Shown here piece by piece: positions 1 through 5,897 of a DNA stretch of 9,613 nucleotides. Position 1 is the stretch's first letter, and each line of letters opens with the position of its first letter. This DNA is from Modestobacter sp. (GTDB taxonomy: Bacteria > Actinomycetota > Actinomycetes > Mycobacteriales > Geodermatophilaceae). Made by a program: the position numbers and the translations under genes. The stretch covers positions 1 through 9,613 of the forward strand of contig JAOPVN010000026.1 in the NCBI GenBank assembly GCA_025966175.1, given 5' to 3'. The notes beneath the pieces are model-generated. The model made no database searches, was not told where the DNA came from, and saw only the letters and a program-made list of their open reading frames with translations.

Positions 1-134
1 CCCACCCGACCGTCGAGCACTTCACGCCGCTGTTCGTCACCCTCGGCGCGGCCACCGACCCGGAGACGCCGGTCGCCACCGCGATCAACGGCTACTCGAT
101 GGGGCTGTCCAAGCGCAGCTTCCAGGCCGCCTGA
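1..134 (+). CDS. Extradiol ring-cleavage dioxygenase, LigB/DODA class III type (C-terminal fragment)
   Basis: Only the last 43 codons are present; the reading frame starts at base 3 and ends with TGA at 132-134. The fragment begins HPTVEHFTPLFVTLGAA and ends with SMGLSKRSFQAA. The pattern HPT-x-EHF-x-PL-x(3)-LGAA followed by a Ser-Met-x-Ser-Phe tail is typical of the C-terminus of class III (LigB-like) extradiol dioxygenases, including 4,5-DOPA dioxygenase-type proteins. These open catecholic rings using a non-haem iron held by His and Glu residues; most of that active site lies outside the window, although the HPT-x-EH segment belongs to the conserved C-terminal core. Its position just before an aromatic-hydroxylase-containing cluster on the same strand suggests a linked catabolic function, which is inference. 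A TGATG overlap at 132-136 starts a 14-codon frame that is probably not a gene. Confidence 0.72.
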   Translation, partial: HPTVEHFTPLFVTLGAATDPETPVATAINGYSMGLSKRSFQAA

Positions 135-151
135 TGAGCACCGCGGTCGTG

Positions 152-166
152 GGCGGTGCCACCGCC
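152..166 (+). terminator. Short GC hairpin after the dioxygenase (possible terminator)
   Basis: GGCGGT and ACCGCC are exact inverted repeats around a 3-base loop, 17 bases after the dioxygenase stop codon. There is no T-run, which is common for actinobacterial terminators, so this is only a candidate. Hairpins of this size also arise by chance in DNA this GC-rich. Confidence 0.3.
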
Positions 167-380
167 GTCCGCCGCTGATCCGCGACCCGGGGCCGCGACC
201 CACGGCCCCCGGGCCCCCGCTGGTGTGGTGGAGTGGTGGCCGCCCGGGGCGTCGCAGGCTCATCGCCGTCGGGCAGCGCAGAGGACGGACGACGCTGTCC
301 GCGTCCGCTGCGTCCGAACTGGAGCACCGCTGCACGGCGACGCACCCGCCTCCCCCGGCACTGCCGGTGCCCTCGCTGAG

Positions 381-388
381 GAAGAGGA
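381..388 (+). promoter_or_regulatory. Ribosome binding site that decides the XRE-cupin start
   Basis: GAAGAGGA lies 7 bases before a TTG codon at 396 in the frame of the regulator. It is the best Shine-Dalgarno match upstream of the helix-turn-helix. The alternative GTG at 447 has GGAG (431-434) 12 bases away, and the far upstream GTG at 156 has no convincing site. Confidence 0.55.
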
Positions 389-395
389 CCCCCCG

Positions 396-1037
396 TTGGC
401 CAGACGGCACGACCCCGCCCACCCGGCAGCGGAGCTGATCGGTGCGGTGACGACGTCCCCGTCGGCGCCGCCGGTCGCCGCCCCGGTCGCCTCCGACCCC
501 GGCCTCGGCGACACGATCCGGCGGCTGCGGCTGGACAAGGGTCTGCCGCTGCGCGCGGTGGCCGAGCGGGCCTCGGTGTCGGAGAGCTTCCTGTCCCAGG
601 TGGAGCGCGGGATCGCCGACCCGTCGATCGCCTCGCTCCGGCGGATCGCGGACGCACTCGACGAGCGGGTGGCGTCCTTCTTCACCGAGACCACGGCGTC
701 CGGCTCGCTGGTGCGGGTCGCCGACCGGCGGACGATGGTGCACCCCCTGCGGGACTGGAAGGACGCGCTGCTCACCCCCGCCAACGCCCGCCGGCTGCAG
801 ATCGGGTACTTCGCCGTCCAGCCCGGGCGCGGGTCCGGCGAGGAGCTCTACTCCCACGCCGGTGACGAGGAGTGCGTGATCGGCCAGACCGGCCAGTTGC
901 ACGTCCAGGTCGAGGCCGACCGCTACGTGCTGGAACCGGGCGATGCGCTGTTGCTCGACCCGAGCGTCCCGCACGGTATGTGGGCCGGCGACGAGGCCGC
1001 CTCGGGCATGTGGGTCGTCACCCCCGGGCTCTACTGA
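396..1037 (+). CDS. XRE-family transcriptional regulator with C-terminal cupin sensor domain
   Basis: With the TTG start at 396 the protein has 213 residues, normal for the XRE-cupin family. After a low-complexity Ala/Pro-rich N-terminus, residues about 38-95 form an HTH_3 domain: GDTIRRLRLDKGL, then AVAERASVSESFLSQVERG (the helix-turn-helix itself), then the usual DPSIASLRRIADAL. Residues about 136-211 form a small cupin barrel with HAGDEECVI, PGDALLLDPSVPHGMW and H154, E158/E159 and H193 as potential metal- or ligand-binding positions. Proteins of this architecture commonly repress or activate neighbouring catabolic or transport genes in response to a small ligand. It sits immediately upstream of the dyad-rich control region of the transporter operon and is the obvious local regulator (inference). 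A GTG at 447 would give 196 residues and keep both domains, so the N-terminus is uncertain; the domain assignment is secure. Confidence 0.88.
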   Translation: MARRHDPAHPAAELIGAVTTSPSAPPVAAPVASDPGLGDTIRRLRLDKGLPLRAVAERASVSESFLSQVERGIADPSIASLRRIADALDERVASFFTETTASGSLVRVADRRTMVHPLRDWKDALLTPANARRLQIGYFAVQPGRGSGEELYSHAGDEECVIGQTGQLHVQVEADRYVLEPGDALLLDPSVPHGMWAGDEAASGMWVVTPGLY

Positions 1038-1038
1038 C

Positions 1039-1066
1039 CCCCACCCGACCGACCCCACCCGACCGA
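1039..1066. repeat. Two perfect tandem copies of a 14-base unit
   Basis: The unit CCCCACCCGACCGA is present twice without a gap, starting one base after the regulator's stop codon, and is followed by a further CCC. It is a C-rich, strand-asymmetric element. It may be simple slippage; no function is evident. Confidence 0.6.
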
Positions 1067-1089
1067 CCCGCACGCCACCGCGAAGCCCC

Positions 1090-1112
1090 GTCGCGACAGT
1101 GACCCCCGTCAC
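1090..1112. promoter_or_regulatory. Adjacent palindromes, possible operator or terminator
   Basis: GTCGCGAC (1090-1097) is a perfect 8-base palindrome. One base later GTGAC-CCCC-GTCAC (1099-1112) is a perfect 5-base inverted repeat with a 4-base spacer. They lie 53 bases after the regulator stop. Either a protein-binding dyad or an RNA hairpin ending the regulator transcript would fit; there is no T-run. Confidence 0.35.
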
Positions 1113-1195
1113 ACGCTGGGCGTTTGTCTCGTCGCCGAATCGAACCGACGTCACGCTCCGGAAACTGAAGCGACACTGAAGGCCGGATTTCTGCA

Positions 1196-1256
1196 CGCAT
1201 TCCGCCGGAGCGGCACGAGATCGGTGCGTTTTCCCTGCGTACGGGCCCGGAATGCG
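1196..1256. promoter_or_regulatory. 9-base inverted repeat with 43-base spacer, possible paired operator
   Basis: CGCATTCCG (1196-1204) and CGGAATGCG (1248-1256) are exact reverse complements. The centres are 52 bases apart, close to five helical turns, so two DNA-binding units could sit on the same face. An RNA stem with a long loop is the alternative. Confidence 0.35.
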
Positions 1257-1298
1257 CATAGCCAGAGGTCTTGTGCCCTGCAGTTCGCCTGAAGTACG

Positions 1299-1321
1299 GT
1301 CCAAACTGCCTGAAGCTGGAC
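1299..1321. promoter_or_regulatory. GTCCA-N13-TGGAC dyad in the operon leader
   Basis: Five-base arms GTCCA (1299-1303) and TGGAC (1317-1321) flank a 13-base spacer that holds one of the CTGAAG repeats (1310-1315). The arms are short, so this is a weak operator candidate whose main support is its location. Confidence 0.25.
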
Positions 1322-1394
1322 GCCAAAATGAAATGGCGGTTCAGCCCTGTACCTGGCATTCGAGGATCCGGGACGGCCGGTCTGGCCTCGTAGC

Positions 1395-1410
1395 CGAGCA
1401 CCTCTGCTCG
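1395..1410 (+). promoter_or_regulatory. Leader stem-loop with an anti-Shine-Dalgarno loop
   Basis: CGAGCA (1395-1400) and TGCTCG (1405-1410) form a perfect 6-base stem around a CCTC loop. The apex ACCTCT (1400-1405) is exactly complementary to AGAGGT (1472-1477), which contains the Shine-Dalgarno sequence of the solute-binding protein. A loop-to-ribosome-site interaction is possible but is inference. Confidence 0.35.
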
Positions 1411-1427
1411 CTCATTTCTCGCGCGTA

Positions 1428-1455
1428 CCGCGCAATGGCAATCGCCGTTGCGTGG
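1428..1455 (+). promoter_or_regulatory. Strong 12-pair stem-loop just before the solute-binding-protein RBS
   Basis: CCGCGCAATGGC (1428-1439) pairs with GCCGTTGCGTGG (1444-1455) around an AATC loop: ten Watson-Crick pairs and two G-U pairs. It ends 15 bases before the GAGAGG site. No T-run follows. A shorter competing hairpin, GCGCG-TAC-CGCGC (1421-1433), shares bases 1428-1433, so two mutually exclusive folds exist. It could be an attenuator, an mRNA-stabilising leader or a DNA operator. Confidence 0.45.
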
Positions 1456-1483
1456 GTGCCGCACATCCTCGAGAGGTCCAGAC

Positions 1484-2641
1484 ATGACCCGACGCAATTC
1501 CCTGCTCGGCGCCGGCACGCTCGGGATGCTCACGCTGATCACCGCGTGCGGCGGCGGCAGCTCGGCGGACTCCGGCGTCCGCGCCCAGGACGAGGGCGTC
1601 TGGTCGATCGACGCCACCTTCATCGACTGCGACGCGGCCGGCGTCGACCCGGCCGGCTGCGTCGGCCCCGGTGAGCAGGGGACCTACACCGCCCTGGCCG
1701 CGGACAAGGTGACGAAGCCCTGGAACATCTGCATCACCGTTCCGCACCTCAAGGACCCGATCTGGGTGGCCTCCAACTACGGCGGCATCGCGGAGAGCCG
1801 GCGGCTGGGCATCGAGGCGCAGTTCCACGATGCCGGTGGCTACGAGAACGTGACCACCCAGGCCAGCCAGATCGAGGACTGCGCCACCCAGGGCGTCGAC
1901 GCCATCATCGTCGGCGCGGTCAGCCAGGACGCCCTGAACCCGGTGATCCAGTCCGCCGTGGACAAGGGCATCGTCGTGATCGACGCGGGCAACGGGGTCA
2001 CCAGCACCGCCGTCCAGGGCCGCGCGATCGTGGACTACTACCAGATGGGCCACGCCGTCGGCGAGCAGCTGGCCGGCCGGAAGGAGCCGCTGCGGGTGGC
2101 CCTCCTGCCCGGACCGGCCGGGGCCGGCTGGGCCGAGCGGTCGGTGGTCGGTTTCAAGGAGGCCATCGCCGGCAGCCAGGTCGAGCTGGTGGACACCAAG
2201 TACGGCGACACCGACCGCGAGGTCCAGCTGGGCCTGGTCGAGGACACCCTGTCCACGCACGACGACCTGGACGCCATCGTCGGCACCGCGGTCACCGTGG
2301 ACGTCGCCTCGGGCGTCGTCACCGAGCGCGGCCTGAACGATCTGGACCTCTACGGCACCTACCTGAACCCGACGACGCTGGACCTGCTGTCGGCCTCCAA
2401 GGCCACCTGTGCGCCCACCGAGCAGCCCGTCAACACCTTCAAGATGGCCGTCGAGATGGCCGTCCGGCTGCTGCAGGACGAGCCCGTCAAGGCGGGCTTC
2501 GAGCGCTCCGGCCCCGAGCCGCTGATGGTCTGCGGCCCGCTGGCCGGCGACGCGAACAACGTCGCGGACTTCGACATGACCACCAGCTTCGCCCCCGACG
2601 GCTGGGACCCGGTCACCACCGTCGCCGCCCCCGCCAACTGA
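1484..2641 (+). CDS. TorT-like ABC-transporter solute-binding lipoprotein
   Basis: The 385-residue product starts at ATG 1484, 7 bases after GAGAGG (1471-1476). Residues 1-22 form a lipoprotein signal: positive MTRRNS, a hydrophobic core, and a lipobox ending in LITAC with C22 as the lipidated cysteine. TRRNSLL also resembles a weak Tat motif. The mature part has the two-lobed type I periplasmic-binding fold (Peripla_BP_4). From memory it matches E. coli TorT in several places: NICITVPHLKDPIWVASNYG (81-100), AGGYENV (117-123), DCATQGVDAIIVGAV (132-146), YQMG (186-189), VALLPGP (205-211) and DAIVGTAV (263-270). C49, C59, C83, C133, C309 and C350 could form disulfides. TorT itself works with the TorS sensor kinase; here the gene precedes an ABC ATPase and permease, so a transport receptor on the outer face of the membrane is more likely. 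The ligand is unknown. Confidence 0.87.
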   Translation: MTRRNSLLGAGTLGMLTLITACGGGSSADSGVRAQDEGVWSIDATFIDCDAAGVDPAGCVGPGEQGTYTALAADKVTKPWNICITVPHLKDPIWVASNYGGIAESRRLGIEAQFHDAGGYENVTTQASQIEDCATQGVDAIIVGAVSQDALNPVIQSAVDKGIVVIDAGNGVTSTAVQGRAIVDYYQMGHAVGEQLAGRKEPLRVALLPGPAGAGWAERSVVGFKEAIAGSQVELVDTKYGDTDREVQLGLVEDTLSTHDDLDAIVGTAVTVDVASGVVTERGLNDLDLYGTYLNPTTLDLLSASKATCAPTEQPVNTFKMAVEMAVRLLQDEPVKAGFERSGPEPLMVCGPLAGDANNVADFDMTTSFAPDGWDPVTTVAAPAN

Positions 2642-2673
2642 CCACCGCAGCGGGAGCGCGAGGAGAGCAGACA

Positions 2674-4332
2674 GTGAGCCAATCCAGCGGCGACATCGCG
2701 ATCACCGGCCGCGTGGTCAGCGTCAGCGGCAGCGTCGACGCCTCGGCCGTCCTGGTCCGCGGCGGGCGGATCGAGGCGGTCGGCGGACCGGAGGTCCTGG
2801 CCCGGGCCACGGCCCTGGGCATCCCGGTGCGCGACGTCGGGGAGCGGGTCGTGCTCCCGGGGTTCGTCGACCCGCACATCCACTTCGAGCAGTACGCCGG
2901 CGTGCGCGGCCGCGCCGTGGACTGCCGGGTCCCCGGCGTCAAGACGATCGCCGAGGTGCTCGAGAAGCTGGCCGACGGGCTGCCGCACGTCCCGGACGGC
3001 GGCTGGCTGCGCGGCTACGGCAACCTGTTCTTCGACCAGAAGCTCGCCGAACGGCGGCTGCCCACCCGGGTGGAACTGGACCGGGTCAGCTGCCGGGTGC
3101 CGATCGTCCTGCAGTGCGGTGGCCACACCTCCGTGCTGAACACACCGGCGCTCGAGCTGGCGCAGGTGGACCGCTTCCTCAACGGGGCCGCGGGGCTGTG
3201 GGGCAGCCCGGTGATCGAGCTGGACAGCGCGGGCTCCCCCACCGGGGTGGTCAGCGAGATCGACCAGCTGCTGCCCATCCCGCCGGTGGACCGGGAGGCG
3301 ATGGCCGAGTCGCTCACCACGACCTACCGCGACCTGTTCACCAGCTACGGGGTCACGACGTTCGGCGAGATGGTCAGCTCGCTGGACAGCGTGGACCCGC
3401 TCGACCGGCTCATCGGCAGTGGCGCCATCCCGGCACGCGCCGCGCTGTACGCCATGGTGCCCTCGACCGCACCGCTGGACGAGGCCTGCCGGTGGGTCGC
3501 CGGCTACCGCAGCACCGCCGGTCCCGACCGGCTGCTCGCGGCGGGGGTGAAGATGTTCGCCGACGGGGGCTACTCCTCCCGCAACGCGGCCACCCGCACC
3601 GCCTACGTCCGCGAGCACGCACCGCACGCCGGGTACACCGGGCACCTCAACCTGACCCAGGGCGCGCTGATCGAGGCGATGCGGGCGGTCCGCCGCGAGG
3701 GCATCCAGCTCGCGGTGCACGCCAACGGCGTCCGCGCCCAGGACGAGGTGGTCGCCGCGGTGCTCGCGGCCGGCGGCGCGCACGACCACCGACCGGTGCG
3801 GATCGAGCACGCCGGCAACATCGTCGGCGCCCGCAGCGACCTGGAGGTCTGGCGGCGGGCGAACGTGACCCCGGTCCTGCAACCGGGCTTCCTGTTCAAC
3901 TTCATCGCCGACTTCGTCCCGCTCCTGCTCGGTGACGCCGGGACGACCGGACGGTTGCCGCTGCGGGACATGCTGGACGACGGGATGGCCCCGGCCGCCA
4001 GCTCCGACGTCGGGCCCGGCGCGGAGGACGAGCAGTCCAGCCCGCTGTTCTCCATCTGGGAGTGCATGGCGCGGCAGAGCTACTGGGGCCGCACGATCGA
4101 CGCCGAGCAGAGCATCTCCTTCGCCGAGGCGCTGCGGCTGCACACGATCGAGGCGGCACGGGCCCTCGGGATGGACGACCGGGTGGGCACCCTGGAGCCC
4201 GGCAAGTACGGGGACATGGTGGTGCTGGACCGCGACCCACGGACGGTGCCGCTGGACCAGCTGCGCTCGGTGCGGGTGGACACCGTGTACCTCGGCGGCC
4301 GGCAGGTCTTCAGCCGGGACGACGCGGCATGA
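2674..4332 (+). CDS. YtcJ/Amidohydro_3-type metal-dependent amidohydrolase
   Basis: The 552-residue protein starts at GTG 2674, 8 bases after AGGAG (2661-2665) and 32 bases after the binding-protein stop. It has the urease-like amidohydrolase layout: a small N-terminal beta domain (about 5-62), then FVDPHIHFE with metal ligands H68 and H70, candidate bridging lysine K293 in GVKMFADGG, H349 in LAVHANG, H379 in RIEHAGN and catalytic D445 in SSDVGPG. The C-terminal part carries the typical DDRVGTLEPGKYGDMVVLD. All expected metal and catalytic positions are present, so it should be active. No signal peptide is visible, so it acts in the cytosol. Family members hydrolyse C-N bonds of amides, N-acyl compounds, ureas or cyclic imides; the substrate is not predictable. 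Its stop overlaps the ATPase start (ATGA, 4329-4332), so it is co-translated with the transporter and probably acts on the imported compound (inference). Confidence 0.9.
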   Translation: MSQSSGDIAITGRVVSVSGSVDASAVLVRGGRIEAVGGPEVLARATALGIPVRDVGERVVLPGFVDPHIHFEQYAGVRGRAVDCRVPGVKTIAEVLEKLADGLPHVPDGGWLRGYGNLFFDQKLAERRLPTRVELDRVSCRVPIVLQCGGHTSVLNTPALELAQVDRFLNGAAGLWGSPVIELDSAGSPTGVVSEIDQLLPIPPVDREAMAESLTTTYRDLFTSYGVTTFGEMVSSLDSVDPLDRLIGSGAIPARAALYAMVPSTAPLDEACRWVAGYRSTAGPDRLLAAGVKMFADGGYSSRNAATRTAYVREHAPHAGYTGHLNLTQGALIEAMRAVRREGIQLAVHANGVRAQDEVVAAVLAAGGAHDHRPVRIEHAGNIVGARSDLEVWRRANVTPVLQPGFLFNFIADFVPLLLGDAGTTGRLPLRDMLDDGMAPAASSDVGPGAEDEQSSPLFSIWECMARQSYWGRTIDAEQSISFAEALRLHTIEAARALGMDDRVGTLEPGKYGDMVVLDRDPRTVPLDQLRSVRVDTVYLGGRQVFSRDDAA

Positions 4333-5897
4333 CCGCCGTTGCGCCCACCGCCGAGCCGGGTGCCGACCCGGTGCCCGCCGCGCTGCTGCAGGTCGAGTCC
4401 CTCGGCAAGTCCTTCCCCGGGGTCCGCGCCCTGGACGACGTCGACCTCGACGTCAGCGCCGGTGAGGTACACGTGCTGCTCGGTGAGAACGGCGCGGGCA
4501 AGTCGACGCTGATCAAGATCCTCGCGGGGGTGCAGAAGGCGACCACCGGGCGGGTGCTGGTGGACGGCCGGGACGTCGAGTTCGACACTCCTCGGCAGGC
4601 CAAGGCGCTCGGGATCAGCACGATCTTCCAGGAGTTCAGCCTGGTGCCCACGCTGACCGTGGCGGAGAACCTGTTCCTCGGGCACCTGCCCGGCACCCGC
4701 GGTCTGGTGGCCCGGCACCGGCTGCCGGCCCTGGCCCGCGAGGCGCTGGCGCGGGTGGAGGCCGACATCCCGCCGGGCGCCGTGGTCGCCACCCTGCCCC
4801 GGTCGGCGCAGCAGCTGGTCGAGATCGCCAAGGGGCTGCTCGGCGAGGCCCGGCTGCTCATCCTGGACGAACCCACGGCCTCGCTGGGCAACCGGGAGAG
4901 CCAGCACCTGATCGAGCTGGTCCGGGCCCTGGCCGGGCAGGGGCTCGGCATCATCTACATCACCCACCGGCTCCAGGAGATCCCGAAGGTGGCCGACCGG
5001 GTGACGGTGCTGCGGGACGGCCGGCGGATCGCCACGCTGCCGGTGCGCGAGGCGGCCGAGGGCCGGCTGGTGGAGCTGATGACCGGGCGGTCGGTGGAGG
5101 ACCTCTACCCCACCCGGCAGTGCACGCCCGGCCCGGCCCGGCTCACCGTGGACGGGCTCACCGGCCCGGAGCTGCGGGACGTCAGCATCGCCGTGCACGC
5201 CGGCGAGATCGTCGGCATCGCCGGGCTGCTGGGGTCGGGGAAGTCGGCGGTGGGCCGCTCCTGCTTCGGCCTGGACCCGATGCGCACCGGGCACGTCACG
5301 GTGAGCGGCACGCCGTTCCCGCGGCCCTCCCCGTCCGGGGCGCTGCGCCGCGGCCTCGTCTACTACCCCTCCGACCGGCGCCGGCAGGGCCTGGCCCTCA
5401 ACCAGTCGCTGACGGCCAACATCACCCTCGGCAGCCTGTCCGCCGCCGGCGCCGTCCGTTGGGGAGCGCTCAACCGGCGGCAGGAACGGCGGGTGGCCGA
5501 CGAGTACGTCGGCCGGCTGAGCGTGCGTCCCAGCGATCCGGGACGACGCACCGAGCTGTTCTCCGGGGGCAACCAGCAGAAGGCGCTGCTGGCCCGGGGC
5601 CTGATCCGCGACGCCGCCGTGCACGTCTTCGACGAGCCCACCGTCGGCATCGACATCGGCGCGAAGGCCGACATCTACCAGCTGATGGCGGACCTCGCCG
5701 AGGCGGGCAAGGCAGTGCTGCTCATCTCCTCCGACCTCGCCGAGGTGCTCGGGATGGCCGACCGCGTCTACGTCATGCACGAGGGGCAGGTCGTCGCGCA
5801 CCTCATCGGCGAGGAGATCACCGAGTCCGCGGTCCTCACCCACTTCTTCGGCACCTCGGAGACGTCCACCCCCCTGCCTGGAGGCGCGTCCGCATGA
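4329..5897 (+). CDS. CUT2/RbsA-type ABC transporter ATP-binding protein (two nucleotide-binding domains)
   Basis: The 522-residue product starts at the ATG inside the ATGA overlap with the amidohydrolase stop. Domain 1 (about 20-255) has Walker A GENGAGKST (52-60), Q101 of the Q-loop, Walker B LLILDEPT (176-183) and H-loop H213. Its signature loop, LPRSAQQ (156-162), departs from the usual LSxGQ. Domain 2 (about 270-508) has Walker A GLLGSGKS (299-306), an intact signature FSGGNQQK (411-418) and Walker B VHVFDEPT (431-438), but serine (SSDL, 468-471) where a switch histidine would be. This asymmetry is usual for RbsA/MglA/XylG proteins of the carbohydrate-uptake type 2 family, and the length matches. 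The protein would energise the adjacent permease on the cytoplasmic face. CUT2 systems mostly import sugars but also AI-2 and nucleosides, so the family name does not prove a sugar substrate. Confidence 0.93.
   Translation: MTAVAPTAEPGADPVPAALLQVESLGKSFPGVRALDDVDLDVSAGEVHVLLGENGAGKSTLIKILAGVQKATTGRVLVDGRDVEFDTPRQAKALGISTIFQEFSLVPTLTVAENLFLGHLPGTRGLVARHRLPALAREALARVEADIPPGAVVATLPRSAQQLVEIAKGLLGEARLLILDEPTASLGNRESQHLIELVRALAGQGLGIIYITHRLQEIPKVADRVTVLRDGRRIATLPVREAAEGRLVELMTGRSVEDLYPTRQCTPGPARLTVDGLTGPELRDVSIAVHAGEIVGIAGLLGSGKSAVGRSCFGLDPMRTGHVTVSGTPFPRPSPSGALRRGLVYYPSDRRRQGLALNQSLTANITLGSLSAAGAVRWGALNRRQERRVADEYVGRLSVRPSDPGRRTELFSGGNQQKALLARGLIRDAAVHVFDEPTVGIDIGAKADIYQLMADLAEAGKAVLLISSDLAEVLGMADRVYVMHEGQVVAHLIGEEITESAVLTHFFGTSETSTPLPGGASA

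Larger units (their letters stand above)
1038..1483 (+). promoter_or_regulatory. Control region and leader of the transporter operon
   Basis: This 446-base stretch holds no convincing gene and is visibly less GC-rich than its surroundings, especially about 1120-1350. It contains two 14-base tandem repeat units (1039-1066), a pair of adjacent palindromes (1090-1112), a spaced 9-base inverted repeat (1196-1204 and 1248-1256), four CTGAAG copies (1165, 1176, 1289, 1310), a GTCCA/TGGAC dyad (1299-1321) and at least two strong stem-loops (1395-1410, 1428-1455) before the ribosome binding site at 1471. No -35/-10 pair could be called with confidence. Its placement between an XRE-cupin gene and the first transport gene implies promoter and operator function. 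Confidence 0.6.

Noticed and set aside
156..395. Extension of the XRE-cupin regulator to the GTG at 156, giving 293 residues
   Set aside because: The added stretch is Pro/Arg/Ala-rich with no domain, has no clear ribosome site at 156, and a strong GAAGAGGA sits before TTG 396. Family members are usually about 190-210 residues.
1038..1483. A known riboswitch class in the leader
   Set aside because: Stem-loops are present, but I could not match any to a recognised riboswitch core, so it is reported only as a structured leader.
1252..1674. Possible small + strand gene in the control region
   Set aside because: The frame runs through the leader hairpins into the binding-protein gene, where it becomes an Arg-rich shadow; it has no ribosome site or domain.
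2359..4143. Long open frame of 594 codons on the - strand across the amidohydrolase
   Set aside because: It is antisense to a gene with a full set of catalytic motifs. Its composition (runs of His, Gly, Arg, Asp, Val) is that of a complementary-strand shadow in very GC-rich DNA, and no domain is recognisable.
4080..5843. Long open frame of 587 codons on the - strand across the ABC ATPase
   Set aside because: Antisense shadow of a protein with clear Walker motifs; low-complexity composition and no recognisable fold.
5120..5893. Upstream extension of the permease frame into the ATPase gene
   Set aside because: The extension is an Arg/Gly/Ala-rich out-of-frame reading of the ATPase. ATG 5894 has GGAGG at the right distance and a normal permease N-terminus.
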